Shown: in pieces, positions 8,698 through 17,780 of the stretch
Position numbering within the stretch: position 1 is the first letter of the stretch
How the letters are laid out: each line of letters begins with the position of its first letter
Assembly (NCBI GenBank): GCA_024226315.1
Contig: JAAELT010000350.1
Span: 1 to 64,000 of the forward strand
Length of the DNA stretch: 64,000 nt
Direction of reading: 5' to 3'
Source of the DNA: a bacterium
GTDB lineage: Bacteria > Acidobacteriota > Thermoanaerobaculia > Multivoradales > J023
Notes under the pieces: generated by a model
Database searches by the model: none
Told to the model about the DNA's origin: nothing
Seen by the model: only the letters and a program-made list of their open reading frames with translations
Position numbers and translations under genes: made by a program

Positions 8698-9966
8698 TTA
8701 TCGCTCAACGGGCCGACCACGACCACCATCAGGGTTATCAGCGCCGCCTGCCCTCGTCTTGAGGGCGACGACGAAGGACAGGGAGATGCCGAGCCCGGCG
8801 AACAAAACGCCGATCCAGACCACGGGCAGGTAGGAGCTGCCGTCGAGCACCAGGCCCGCGATCACCGGACCGAGGGTGATGCCGGCGGCCTTGACCACCG
8901 GTGCCAGCACGATGCTCCGTCCGGCGGGGTCGTGCTCCGAGATCAGCCCCATCTGGTAAGGCGCGACCGCGTTCCAGGCAACGAACATCAGGCACGCCGC
9001 GGCACCGAAGGTCGCAACGGTCAGGGGGCCCGCGAGCAGCGCCATGGCGGTCGTGAACACGATCCCGGCCAGCACCAGCGGCCGGGTATAGCCGAAACGG
9101 GTGCCGGCCCAGGCCGCGAGGCCGGCGCCGAAAACGCTGATCGGCATCGCCCGCGCCAGGGTGCCGCCGATCGCGGTCGCGCCCAGGCCGCCGGCGTCGC
9201 CAATCCGCTCGATGAACGCCCACACAGCGCCCCCTCCGACGTAGAAGAGTCCGTGGGCCAGGAGTGCCATGACCACGGGCACTCTGGAACCGGCCTCGGC
9301 GGCGGCGTGAGACCGGGACTCGGGCTCCGGCGCCTCGTCGCCTCCGGCCGGCAGCCAGCGGGCGAAGGGCAGCGCCGCCAAGGCGCAGGCCGCCAACGCC
9401 AGCACCACCGGGCGAAAGCCCCAGGCCGGGATCAGATACGGCAGCCCCCACAGCCCCAACGCTCCCGCCAGGGTGTTGCCGGCGACGAAGATCGCCCAGT
9501 GCCTGGCCATGGCGCGGGACTGATGGAGGGCGGCGATCGCCAGGGTGAGGGCGAGCCCGCTGCCCGCCAGCCCGAGGGCGAAGCGCAGGGCGATCAGTGA
9601 AGCGTAGCTGCCCGCCAGGGCCGACGCCAGGTTCCCCGCCACCAGCACCACCATGGCGACCGCCGCGGCCGGGCGCCAGCGGACACGCGCCAGCCACAGG
9701 GGAGCCAGCAGCGACGCCAAGGCGATACCGGCCAGGTCGCCGCCGGCGAGGAAGCCGATCTGCCGGTCGCTGAGCGACAGCTCGTCGGCCACGGCGCCGA
9801 CGAACAGTGGCTGGACGCCGAACACCGCCGTCGCCGCCACCGCCAGGACAATGGCAGCGGTGACCGCGCGGTCGCTTTCGGGGCGATTCAGCTCTGCCGG
9901 ACTCGGGGAGTCCAACTGGCCCCAGATTCCGCCAGCGGGGCCACTGCTCAAGTCCTGAGTCTTCAT
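8698..9966 (-). CDS. Major facilitator superfamily transporter
   Basis: A 422-aa protein with about 12 hydrophobic helices in two six-helix halves separated by a hydrophilic loop (GGDEAPEPESRSH). The N-half carries an MFS-like cytoplasmic segment (LWLARVRWRP) and the C-half WAGTRFGYTRP. MKTQDLSS at 9966 is taken as the start because the frame upstream is arginine/proline-rich shadow sequence with no membrane character. It begins about 50 bp after the AtuA-like gene on the same strand, so it may be the transporter of the acyl-CoA degradation operon, for example for a branched acid or terpenoid. The substrate cannot be read from the sequence. Confidence 0.8.
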   Translation of the reverse strand: MKTQDLSSGPAGGIWGQLDSPSPAELNRPESDRAVTAAIVLAVAATAVFGVQPLFVGAVADELSLSDRQIGFLAGGDLAGIALASLLAPLWLARVRWRPAAAVAMVVLVAGNLASALAGSYASLIALRFALGLAGSGLALTLAIAALHQSRAMARHWAIFVAGNTLAGALGLWGLPYLIPAWGFRPVVLALAACALAALPFARWLPAGGDEAPEPESRSHAAAEAGSRVPVVMALLAHGLFYVGGGAVWAFIERIGDAGGLGATAIGGTLARAMPISVFGAGLAAWAGTRFGYTRPLVLAGIVFTTAMALLAGPLTVATFGAAACLMFVAWNAVAPYQMGLISEHDPAGRSIVLAPVVKAAGITLGPVIAGLVLDGSSYLPVVWIGVLFAGLGISLSFVVALKTRAGGADNPDGGRGRPVER

Positions 9967-10016
9967 CGAGATCGGTGGGTTCGATGGTTCTGCATCGGCC
10001 GCAAATCCTAGTCTCT

Positions 10017-11810
10017 TCAGTATACGCGGCGGGCAGAGTGCAGCAGCGAGACCGGAATCGGCACCTCTCTCGCCCGCAGATACTCTCCGAGCCCCTTGGC
10101 CTGGGCGTCGGTGGCGAGCGAGGCTGCGACGCCGTCGCCGAGGAAGCCCCGGAGCACGAAGTTGAGCGCCCGCAGGTTGGGCAGCGGATAGCGGTCGACC
10201 TCCAGGTCGCGGGCTTCCGGGATCAGCTCGCGCAGCTGCTCGGTGGTCAGAAACGCGGCGAGCCACTCGTACCCCGCGTCCGACTCGACCCACACGCCGA
10301 GATTGGCGTTGCCGCCCTTGTCGCCCGAGCGCGCACCGCAGATGCTGCCGAGAGGATTGAGTCTCCCCCTCTCCCGGGAGGGTGTGAGGGGTGGGCCTGT
10401 GGCGGCCCCGCCGGGAGAGGGCAGGCCGGGTGCGGCGGCCGGGGGGTGAGGGCTCTTCCCCGGCGTGTGCGGGATCTCGTAGACCTCGCCCTCGAACACC
10501 ACCCGATGGGGCACCGCCTCACTCGATACCAGCGCCGGCCAATAGACGCCGAACGGGCGTTCCTTGCCGGGCGGAGCGGTGAGGTTGAATCCCGGATAAG
10601 TGGCCAGCGCGATCTCCACAGCCGCGCCCGAGAAGCGCCGGCCCACTTTCTTGGGATCAGGGTCCTTGACCGCGAGGGTCAGGAACGAGAACGACTCTTC
10701 CACCGACGAAGACGCCTCACCCGCGCGGTGCCGGCTGACGTGTGTCTCGGCGAACTGCTCGCGCCCGCCGAGGCTCGCCCACACCGTGTCCTCCACCAGC
10801 TTCGCCTTCTCCTCGACGTCGAGACCGGTGAGCAAGAAGGTGATGCTGTTCTTGAAACCACCGCGGTAATTGATGCACACCTTGGTGGTGGGCGACGGCG
10901 GCTCGCCTTGCACGCCGTGACCCCGGACGCGGTCCGGCCCGTCGGCCGTGAGCTGGATGGTGTCGAAGCGGGCGGTGACGTCGGGATTCTCGTAGCGCGG
11001 CGAGGCGATCTCGTAGAGCAACTGGGCGGTGACGGTGCCCACCGACACCTCCCCGCCGGTGCCGGGGTGCTTGGTGATCGTGAAGGAGCCGTCGGCGGCG
11101 ATCTCGGCGATCGGGAACCCGGGACGCTCGAGCCCTTCGACCTGGCGGAAAAACGAGTAGTTGCCGCCGGTGGCCTGGGGGCCGCATTCGAGTACGTGGC
11201 CGGCGACCACCGCGGAAGCCAGGCGGTCCCAGTCGTCGCGCGCCCAGCCGAATCGCCAAGCCGCCGGCCCCACCACCAGCGACGCGTCGGTCACCCTTGG
11301 GCAGATCACAAGGTCGGCGCCCAGCTCGAGCGCCTTGGCGATGCCCCAGCCGCCCAGGTAGGCGTTGGCGGAGAGCACCTCCGAGTCGAGGGTGTCGAGC
11401 GCGTCGCCGCGGTCGAGGTGCTCCAGCCGCTCACCGCGCGCCTGCAGATCCGGCAATGCGGCGAGCAGATCGTCGCCCTCGACGTGGGCGACGCGCGCTT
11501 CGAGTCCGAGTTGCTCGTAGACTGCCCGGCAGGCCTCGGCGCAACCCGCCGGGTTCAACCCGCCGGCGTTGACCACGATCTTGATGCCCCGCTCCAGACA
11601 GGTCGCCGCGATCTGCCGCAGCTGGAGGGGGAAGGTCTTGGCGTAGCCGAGGCCGGGATCGTCATGCCGGTCCCGGTGCAGGATCATCAGGGTCAGCTCG
11701 GCCAGGTAATCGCCGGTCAGGACATCGATCGGGCCGCCCTCCACCATCTCCCGTGCCGCTGACAGCCGGTCGCCGTAGAAGCCACTGCAATTGGCGATAC
11801 GGAGTGTCAT
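10017..11810 (-). CDS. AtuA-like DUF1446 protein of acyclic terpene/branched acyl-CoA utilisation
   Basis: A 597-aa protein. Residues about 1-440 form the DUF1446 domain (IANCSGFYGDRLSAA at the start, VNAGGLNPAGCA, then TDASLVVGPAAW). The C-terminal AtuA-like domain begins at GSICGARSGDKGGNANLGVW. AtuA homologues cluster with geranyl-CoA/methylcrotonyl-CoA carboxylase genes and are needed for acyclic terpene or isovalerate-type catabolism, though their reaction is not established. The ATG at 11810 overlaps the enoyl-CoA hydratase stop (ATGA), so translation is coupled. Odd feature: about 30 Pro/Ala/Gly-rich residues between the two domains are encoded by a palindromic intergenic-type repeat (10363-10456) inserted in frame. 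Confidence 0.88.
   Translation of the reverse strand: MTLRIANCSGFYGDRLSAAREMVEGGPIDVLTGDYLAELTLMILHRDRHDDPGLGYAKTFPLQLRQIAATCLERGIKIVVNAGGLNPAGCAEACRAVYEQLGLEARVAHVEGDDLLAALPDLQARGERLEHLDRGDALDTLDSEVLSANAYLGGWGIAKALELGADLVICPRVTDASLVVGPAAWRFGWARDDWDRLASAVVAGHVLECGPQATGGNYSFFRQVEGLERPGFPIAEIAADGSFTITKHPGTGGEVSVGTVTAQLLYEIASPRYENPDVTARFDTIQLTADGPDRVRGHGVQGEPPSPTTKVCINYRGGFKNSITFLLTGLDVEEKAKLVEDTVWASLGGREQFAETHVSRHRAGEASSSVEESFSFLTLAVKDPDPKKVGRRFSGAAVEIALATYPGFNLTAPPGKERPFGVYWPALVSSEAVPHRVVFEGEVYEIPHTPGKSPHPPAAAPGLPSPGGAATGPPLTPSRERGRLNPLGSICGARSGDKGGNANLGVWVESDAGYEWLAAFLTTEQLRELIPEARDLEVDRYPLPNLRALNFVLRGFLGDGVAASLATDAQAKGLGEYLRAREVPIPVSLLHSARRVY
10363..10456. repeat. REP-like palindromic repeat inside the AtuA-like coding sequence
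   Basis: This GC-rich segment has inverted arms ccctctcccgg (10367-10377) and ccgggagaggg (10411-10421), ending in a ggggggtgagggc stretch. It has the look of the ctctccc/gggagag interspersed repeats normally found between bacterial genes. Here it is read as a Pro/Gly/Ala linker without a stop codon. Confidence 0.6.
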
Positions 11811-12571
11811 TGCGGCCACTTCGGGGGGCGTTTCTCGACGAAGGCGGCGACGCCCTCCCGGGCCTCTTCGGACCCGACCAGCTCGGCGAGCCAGGCGGCG
11901 GCGCGGTGGAAAGCCTCGTTTTCGGGCAGGCTCGGGATCTCGCGGATCAGGCGCTTGGCCTCCGCCACCGCGATCGGGCCTCCCTTGGCGATCTCGGCGA
12001 TCTCGTCCTCAGCCGCGGCCTCCAGATCGTCCGCGGACGTCACCCGGTGCACGAGCCCGTACCCGACCGCCTCCTCGGCGGTGAACCGGCGCCCGGTGAG
12101 GAACAGGCGACGGGCGTTGTGCGGTCCGATCCTGGGCAGGACCATGACCGAGATCATCGCTGGGATCAGGCCCAGGCGCACCTCGCTGAAGCTGAAGACC
12201 ACGTCGCTCGATGCGATCACGATGTCGGCGGCCGCGACCAGCCCCAGGCCGCCGCCGAAAGCCGGCCCGTTGACCACCGCGATTACCGGTTTGGCGCAGG
12301 TCTGGAACCGTTGCAGTAGCCGGGCGAACGGGTTGCGGGGTCCAGCGCCGGCATCGGCCAGGTCGACCCCGGCTTCGAGATCGGCGCCGGCGCAGAACGC
12401 CGGCCCGCGCCCGGTGACGACCACGGCACGCACGGCGTCGTCGGCGCTCGCGCGGTCCAGCGCTTCCGCGATCTGGGCAATCATGGCCGCCGAAAGGGCG
12501 TTGCGCTTTTCGGGGCGGTCGAGGAGGATCCATGCCGCCGGTCCACGGGTCTCGTATCGGACGTGGCTCAT
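11807..12571 (-). CDS. Enoyl-CoA hydratase/isomerase-family enzyme (methylglutaconyl-CoA hydratase-like)
   Basis: A 254-aa crotonase-fold protein starting MSHVRYETRG. It shows LDRPEKRNALSAAM, the oxyanion-hole segment GPAFCAGADLEAG and the second oxyanion glycines in NGPAFGGGLGLVAAADIVIAS. The catalytic Glu regions of hydratases are present at SFSEVRLGLIPA. Position between a biotin-dependent acyl-CoA carboxylase and an AtuA-like gene matches LiuC/AtuE-type hydratases, which hydrate 3-methylglutaconyl-CoA or its geranyl analogue after carboxylation. The ATG shares one base with the upstream TGA (TGATG) and its stop overlaps the AtuA start, so the three genes form a tightly coupled operon. Confidence 0.88.
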   Translation of the reverse strand: MSHVRYETRGPAAWILLDRPEKRNALSAAMIAQIAEALDRASADDAVRAVVVTGRGPAFCAGADLEAGVDLADAGAGPRNPFARLLQRFQTCAKPVIAVVNGPAFGGGLGLVAAADIVIASSDVVFSFSEVRLGLIPAMISVMVLPRIGPHNARRLFLTGRRFTAEEAVGYGLVHRVTSADDLEAAAEDEIAEIAKGGPIAVAEAKRLIREIPSLPENEAFHRAAAWLAELVGSEEAREGVAAFVEKRPPKWPQ

Positions 12572-14580
12572 CAACCGACCTCGGCCTCGTGAAGCGGACC
12601 GACCACCACCAGTACCTCGTCGGGATCGACCATCTGCCCGGGCTCCACCCGCACGGTCTGGACCACACCGTCCGCCTGGGCCTCGAGCCGATGCTCCATC
12701 TTCATCGCTTCGAGCACCACCAGGGTGTCTCCAGCGCTCACGCGGTCGCCCTCGGCCACCGGCACCTCGACAATGCGGCCGGTCATCGGCGCGGCGCAGC
12801 CGCCCGCGACGGCGGAGGCGGCGCGCTCCGGGAAACGGGGCACGGCCTCTAGCTCGGAGACATGGCCCAGCCCGTGGACCGTCAGCCGGCGATCCTGCTG
12901 ACCGATACGGAAGCGGCGACGCACACCGCCGACCTCGGCGACCAGCATGCCAGTCCCGGCCTCGACCAGTCTGGCCTCGAGCTGCTCGGCTTCTCCTTCC
13001 GCTCCCGCGAGCTCGAGCTCGAAGCAATCGTCGGCGCGCGCCACGTAGCGGACGGTGAGGTGCTCTTCGGTACCCGGTCGCTCGAAGGCCTGCTCCTGGG
13101 ACCCGAGGCGGTTGTTGCGCCAGCCCGACGGGATGCCGATCGGGATCGGGCTGGGCTTCCGCCGGCGTTCGTGGAAGAGATGGAGGGTGGCCGCGACGGC
13201 GTGCAGGTCGACGACACCGGGATCCACGGGGTGGGACCGAGAGTCCGGCGGCAGTTGCTGATCGAGAAAACTGGTGTCCACCTCTCCCCGGCGGAAGGCG
13301 TCGTGCTCGAGTACCATGAGCAGAAAACCGCGATTGGTGGTCAGCCCGCCGACGGCAAGCTCCGAGAGGCCACGGTGCAGCCGCCGGACGGCCTCGGTCC
13401 GGTCCTGGCCGTGGGCGATCACTTTGGCGAGCATCGGGTCGTAGTGGACGCCGACCTCGTCCCCCTGCTCCACTCCGCTGTCGACCCGCAGGCCGGGCAG
13501 CTCGGGGGGCGCCCACAGGGCAACGGTGCCGGTGGCCGGAAGGAAGTCGTTTGCTGGATCTTCCGCGTACAGCCGCGCCTCGACGGCGTGCCCGCTCAGC
13601 TCGACACTGCCCTGGTCGAAACCGAGCGGCAGGCCCCGCGCGACGTCGATCTGAAGCCGCACCAGGTCGAGGCCGGTGACGGCCTCGGTCACCGGATGCT
13701 CGACCTGAAGCCGGGTGTTCATTTCGAGAAAGTAGAACGAATAATCCGGCCCGAGCAGGAACTCCACCGTTCCGGCGTTCTGATAGTCGACCGCCCTGGC
13801 CAGAGCGACGGCCGCCTCGCCCATGCGCGCGCGCAGCTCGCCGTCGACCGCCGGGGACGGGGACTCCTCGAAGACCTTCTGGTGGCGGCGCTGCACCGAA
13901 CAGTCGCGCTCACCGAGGTGCACGACGTTGCCGTGGGCGTCGCCGAAGACCTGGACCTCCACGTGCCGGGGCGCCTCCACCAGGCGCTCGATGAGCAGCG
14001 CGCCGTCGCCGAACGCCGCCTCGGCCTCGCGCGCCGCGGCCGCCAGCGAGGCGGCCAGCGCAGCGGTATCGGAGACGGCGCGCATACCCTTGCCGCCGCC
14101 TCCGGCGGCAGCCTTGATGAGCAGCGGGTACCCGATCCGGCCGGCCCGCTCTCGAATCTCCTCCTCAGCCAGGCCGTCGAGCGCGAAGCCCTCCACCACC
14201 GGCACCCCGACCTCAGCCGCCAGCTCCTTGGCCGCGGCCTTGTCGCCCATGCGGCGAATCGCACGGGGTGACGGGCCGATGAACACCAGCCCCTCCTCGC
14301 CGCAACGCTCCGCGAAGCCGGCGTTCTCGGCCAGGAAACCGTAGCCCGGATGGATCGCCTCGACACCGACCGCCTTCGCCGCGACGATCACTGCATCGTG
14401 GTCCAGATAGGACTCTACGCTGACCGCCTCGTCCGCCTCGCGGACGTGCGATGCGTCGCGGTCAGGGTCGGTGTATACGGCGACGGTGGCGATGCCCATC
14501 TCCCGCAGGGTGCGAAAGATCCGCCGCGTGATCTCGCCTCGATTGGCGACCAGGATCTTGTGGAAGCTCGAAGAAAGCAC
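12571..14580 (-). CDS. Acyl-CoA carboxylase alpha subunit (biotin carboxylase + biotin carrier)
   Basis: A 669-aa protein in the order biotin carboxylase N-domain (KILVANRGEITRRIFRT), ATP-grasp domain with the glycine-rich loop AAGGGGKGMRAV and the EMNTRLQVEHPVTE motif, carboxylase C-domain, a variable linker, and a biotin carrier domain with the biotinylated Lys in VLEAMKMEH at about residue 626. This is the MccA/LiuD/AtuF layout rather than the two-protein AccB/AccC layout. It carboxylates biotin using ATP and bicarbonate for transfer to a branched acyl-CoA, probably 3-methylcrotonyl- or geranyl-CoA. Start is GTG at 14580. Its beta partner is 6.3 kb away on the same strand (20936-22531), separated by unrelated plus-strand genes. 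Confidence 0.93.
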   Translation of the reverse strand: MLSSSFHKILVANRGEITRRIFRTLREMGIATVAVYTDPDRDASHVREADEAVSVESYLDHDAVIVAAKAVGVEAIHPGYGFLAENAGFAERCGEEGLVFIGPSPRAIRRMGDKAAAKELAAEVGVPVVEGFALDGLAEEEIRERAGRIGYPLLIKAAAGGGGKGMRAVSDTAALAASLAAAAREAEAAFGDGALLIERLVEAPRHVEVQVFGDAHGNVVHLGERDCSVQRRHQKVFEESPSPAVDGELRARMGEAAVALARAVDYQNAGTVEFLLGPDYSFYFLEMNTRLQVEHPVTEAVTGLDLVRLQIDVARGLPLGFDQGSVELSGHAVEARLYAEDPANDFLPATGTVALWAPPELPGLRVDSGVEQGDEVGVHYDPMLAKVIAHGQDRTEAVRRLHRGLSELAVGGLTTNRGFLLMVLEHDAFRRGEVDTSFLDQQLPPDSRSHPVDPGVVDLHAVAATLHLFHERRRKPSPIPIGIPSGWRNNRLGSQEQAFERPGTEEHLTVRYVARADDCFELELAGAEGEAEQLEARLVEAGTGMLVAEVGGVRRRFRIGQQDRRLTVHGLGHVSELEAVPRFPERAASAVAGGCAAPMTGRIVEVPVAEGDRVSAGDTLVVLEAMKMEHRLEAQADGVVQTVRVEPGQMVDPDEVLVVVGPLHEAEVG

Positions 14581-14753
14581 GACTCATCTCTATCTGAGCC
14601 GTGCTCCCGCCGCAAGGGGATCTCCCATGATCTCCCATCGGGAGTGAAGGCCGTTCGATCGACCAATCGCCCAGACTCTCATCGTTTCCACACATGAACC
14701 CTAAGATTATCTAGCCTTCTCATCGATTGAGCTTCAGTTTGTTAATTCTTGGC

Positions 14754-14782
14754 TTGATTTTCTAAAACACCCGTCATAGAGT
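14754..14782 (+). promoter_or_regulatory. Possible sigma-70-type promoter for the DUF2089-ABC operon
   Basis: TTGATT (14754-14759), a 17-bp spacer and TAGAGT (14777-14782) lie in an unusually AT-rich part of the gap between the divergent carboxylase and DUF2089 genes, about 45 bp ahead of the DUF2089 ATG. Each hexamer matches consensus at four of six positions. Confidence 0.35.
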
Positions 14783-14826
14783 AGCCCTCCCGGGGCGAAT
14801 GAACGTCCCGGCCGCCGGGAGGACGG

Positions 14827-15177
14827 ATGGACATCTCCAAAGCCAGATGCAGCGGCTGTGGGCAACCGATGGAGATCACGAGGCTCGAGTGCTCAGATTG
14901 CGGAGTCTCGACCGTTGGGGAGTTCGAGGTGCCGCCCCTGGCGCGGCTGCCCGCCGAGGATCAGGTCTTCGTCCACGCCTTCGTGCGCCATCACGGCTCG
15001 ATCAAGAAGATGGAGAAGCTCCTGGGTGTCAGCTACCCGACGGTCAAGAACCGTTTGCGGGCGATTACCGCCGAGCTCGACAGGAGCTTCGAGGTGCCCT
15101 CGGCGAACGCCGCGATCCTGCAGGCGTTGGCCGAGGGCGAGATCACCGTCAACGAAGCGCTCGAGAAGATTTCCTGA
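14827..15177 (+). CDS. DUF2089-family zinc-ribbon/HTH regulatory protein
   Basis: A 116-aa protein. A four-Cys zinc ribbon (CSGCGQ and CSDCG) occupies residues about 8-26, then VFVHAFVRHHGSIKKMEKLLGVSYPTVKNRL (quoted here as the region, about residues 47-78) forms a helix-turn-helix in which LGVSYPTVKNRL is the recognition part. This is the DUF2089 layout. Members sit in front of genes for SHOCT/YvlB-type proteins and ABC exporters and probably regulate them. It begins an operon of four or five closely packed plus-strand genes (14827-18964). Confidence 0.85.
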   Translation: MDISKARCSGCGQPMEITRLECSDCGVSTVGEFEVPPLARLPAEDQVFVHAFVRHHGSIKKMEKLLGVSYPTVKNRLRAITAELDRSFEVPSANAAILQALAEGEITVNEALEKIS

Positions 15178-15190
15178 ACGGAGGTTCGAT

Positions 15191-15604
15191 ATGGGTACGA
15201 CCGATTCCAGCGAACGCAAACTGGTGCTCGAAATGCTGGCCGACGGCAAGATCAGCGCCGAAGACGCGGAACGCTTGCTCGACAAGCTTCAGGAGATCGA
15301 GAGCCGCCGGAGGGAGGGCGGCGGCGACACCCGCCAGACACCACGGCCGAGACACTTGCGCATCGTGGCCAGCGGCGAAGGCGCGGAGGACGAGCTCAAC
15401 CTGCGGATACCCATCGGCCTGGTACGCGCGGGGCTGACTCTCGAGTCCTTCCTGCCGACCTGGGCCCAGAGCCGGATCATCGTCGGCAGCAGCTTCTCCG
15501 ACCTGCAATCTCTCGACAAGGACTATCTGCGCGAGAACCTGGACGAGCTCGACCTGACCTTCGACTCCAAGAGCGGCGAGAGCGTTCGCATCTTCGCCGA
15601 ATAG
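15191..15604 (+). CDS. YvlB/SHOCT-like N-domain protein of the DUF2089-ABC operon
   Basis: A 137-aa protein starting at the ATG at 15191 (ACGGAGG upstream). The first 35 residues (VLEMLADGKISAEDAERLLDKL) match the short helical SHOCT-like domain of YvlB/LiaX-type envelope-stress proteins. The rest is a beta-containing domain that ends SGESVRIFAE, with LNLRIPIGLVRAGL typical of these proteins. It probably works with the DUF2089 regulator and ABC transporter in envelope-stress sensing. It ends 2 bp before the ABC ATPase gene. Confidence 0.75.
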   Translation: MGTTDSSERKLVLEMLADGKISAEDAERLLDKLQEIESRRREGGGDTRQTPRPRHLRIVASGEGAEDELNLRIPIGLVRAGLTLESFLPTWAQSRIIVGSSFSDLQSLDKDYLRENLDELDLTFDSKSGESVRIFAE

Positions 15605-15606
15605 CC

Positions 15607-16572
15607 ATGCGCGAACCCTTCCTCAGAGTCGACGCCGTTCTCAAGGAGTTCGGCAAGGTGCGGGCCGTCGACCGACTCGGCTTCACCGTCCGGCGCGGCG
15701 AGATCTTCGCCTTCCTCGGCCCCAACGGCGCCGGCAAGTCCACCACGGTTCGGATGCTGGTGGGTATCCTGCGGCCCGACGCCGGACGCATTCAGTACCA
15801 CCTGGACGGCGAGACGACGGACAGGCTCGACCCCTCCCTGCTCGGCTACCTGCCCGAGGACCGGGGGCTCTATCCAGAGGTGCCTCTGCTCCGGACCTTG
15901 ACCTACATGGGCACCATCCGCGGCATGGAGCGGCGCGCGGCGAGAGACGCGGCGATGGAGTGGCTGGAGAGACTGGGCCTCGCCGATCGAGCCGAAGACA
16001 AGCTCGACGCCCTCTCCAAGGGCAACCAACAGAAAGTCCAGTTCATCGCCGCGGTGCTCCACAAACCGGCTTTCGCCGTCCTCGACGAACCGTTCTCCGG
16101 TCTCGATCCGCTGAACCAGGATCTGTTCCTGGACATACTGCGCGACCTGCGCGACGGCGGCACCACGGTGCTGCTGAGCGCCCACCAGATGCCTCTGGTA
16201 GAACGCGTCGCCGACCGTGTGCTGCTGATGAGTCGCGGCCGGGAAGTGCTCAGCGGAACGATCGAGGACATCAAGGCCGAGGCGCGGACCTCGAGCCGGA
16301 TCTTCCTCGAGCTGGCCGGCAAGCCCGAGGTCTCCAGCTTCGCGAGCCACCCGGCGGTCGCCCATGTCGAGCGTCAGCCGAACGGCGAGCTGGCGATCGA
16401 GCTCGAGGGAGAAACGGCACTCAGCAGCTTTCTCGCTGCCGTGGCGGGACAACACGAGATTCGTGCGATCCGTTCCGCGGAGGTCGGCCTGCACGAGATC
16501 TTCGTGCGCCAGGTGAAGGGCGACCTGGGTGACGCCGGCCGCGCCGATCAGCCGGTGGAGGTGGAGCGATGA
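15607..16572 (+). CDS. ABC transporter ATP-binding protein (NatA-like)
   Basis: A 321-aa ATPase with Walker A GPNGAGKST (about residues 38-46), the signature LSKGNQQKVQ, Walker B FAVLDEPFSGLDP and the switch His in LLSAHQM. The C-terminal extension after about residue 220 matches DUF4162-like tails of NatA-type exporters. It pairs with the permease that follows, whose start overlaps its stop by 4 bp. NatAB-type systems export sodium or amphiphilic compounds; the substrate here is not known. Confidence 0.92.
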   Translation: MREPFLRVDAVLKEFGKVRAVDRLGFTVRRGEIFAFLGPNGAGKSTTVRMLVGILRPDAGRIQYHLDGETTDRLDPSLLGYLPEDRGLYPEVPLLRTLTYMGTIRGMERRAARDAAMEWLERLGLADRAEDKLDALSKGNQQKVQFIAAVLHKPAFAVLDEPFSGLDPLNQDLFLDILRDLRDGGTTVLLSAHQMPLVERVADRVLLMSRGREVLSGTIEDIKAEARTSSRIFLELAGKPEVSSFASHPAVAHVERQPNGELAIELEGETALSSFLAAVAGQHEIRAIRSAEVGLHEIFVRQVKGDLGDAGRADQPVEVER

Positions 16573-17780
16573 AACGTGGCGCGATGAACCGTGGGCGACT
16601 GCTGTGGGAGATCACCCGTTGGGAGCTGCTGCGCTGGCTCAAGATCAGGGACCTGATTCGGACCCTGGTGATCTCGAGTGTCCTCGGGCTCGCCATCTGG
16701 GGTGGCCTGGCACTGTTCGAGAAGTCCGGCCGAGGGACTGTCAGGATCGCGGTCCTCAATCCCGAGGCGCTGCCTTTCGAGCTGCCGGCCGAAAGCGATC
16801 TCGTGATCGACGACTCCGGCCTGACCAGCGAGAGCGAGGCCTTCCGAGCCCTCGAAGAACGCGAGATCGAAGCGGTGTTGCGACTGGAGAGCGCCGACGG
16901 CGCCGAGCTCGTCGTCACCCGGGAGCCGGTGTGGAAGAGCGACCTCGACGAGGCTCTCTCCATGGCGCGGCGCCATCTCCGGATCGAGACCTCCGGCATC
17001 GGGCCGGATGAGCTGGCGGATCTCTTCGCTCCCGTCGAGGTGGCGGTGACCTACCACGACTCCGCGAACCCACCGAGCACCCTGGCGGAGAAGATCGCCG
17101 CCGGTGTCTTGATCGGCCTGACGGTGCTCGGCGTCTTCACCGGAATCGCCTTCCAGTTCGTCGTCATCACCGGCGAGAAGCAGCTGCGGGTCACCGAGCA
17201 GGTCGTCTCCGCGATCACTCCGCAGATGTGGATCGACGGCAAGATCCTCGGCATCTCACTGCTGGCCTTCGTGACCACCGCCACGTACGTACTCAGTGGT
17301 TTGGTCTTCGTCTTGTTCTCGAAGCTCTTCGGGAAGGGCGTCGAGATCCCCGGCGGGCTCGGCGACCCCGGGTTGTGGATCGCCCTGTCTCTGCTGGCGA
17401 TCGGCGGCTTCCTGATGTGGAACACTTTCTTCGGCCTGATCGCCGCCACCGTCGACGATCCCAATACATCGGCTCGAGGCAGCTTCATGCTCCTGCCGGC
17501 TCTGCCTCTGATCATCGCGTTCCTCGGCATGGCGCGACCCGATACGCTCTTGATGCGCATCCTGTCCATCTTGCCGCCGACCTCCCCCACCATCCTCACC
17601 CTGCGCCTCGTCCTGACCGAGGTACCATGGTGGGAAGTCGCCCTGGCGCTGGCTTTGATGGCCGGCTCCATCTGGCTGCTCCGCCGGGCCGCGGGGAAAG
17701 TGTTTGGTCTGGGAATCCTGATGTACGGAAAAGAACCGAGCTGGCGGGAGACTTGGCGGTGGGTTCGAGAGAGCCAATGA
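16569..17780 (+). CDS. ABC-2 type permease (NatB-like)
   Basis: A 403-aa membrane protein with one N-terminal helix (VISSVLGLAIWGGLALF), a large extracytoplasmic domain (about residues 50-170) and five or six C-terminal helices starting at AAGVLIGLTVLGVFTGI. The sequence TGEKQLRVTEQVVSAI is typical of the ABC2_membrane_3/NatB coupling region. It forms the membrane half of the transporter with the upstream ATPase. Its stop overlaps the next gene (ATGA). Confidence 0.88.
   Translation: MKRGAMNRGRLLWEITRWELLRWLKIRDLIRTLVISSVLGLAIWGGLALFEKSGRGTVRIAVLNPEALPFELPAESDLVIDDSGLTSESEAFRALEEREIEAVLRLESADGAELVVTREPVWKSDLDEALSMARRHLRIETSGIGPDELADLFAPVEVAVTYHDSANPPSTLAEKIAAGVLIGLTVLGVFTGIAFQFVVITGEKQLRVTEQVVSAITPQMWIDGKILGISLLAFVTTATYVLSGLVFVLFSKLFGKGVEIPGGLGDPGLWIALSLLAIGGFLMWNTFFGLIAATVDDPNTSARGSFMLLPALPLIIAFLGMARPDTLLMRILSILPPTSPTILTLRLVLTEVPWWEVALALALMAGSIWLLRRAAGKVFGLGILMYGKEPSWRETWRWVRESQ

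Noticed and set aside
10466..10582. Small plus-strand frames within the AtuA-like gene
   Set aside because: Arg/Pro-rich antisense shadows without RBS or similarity.
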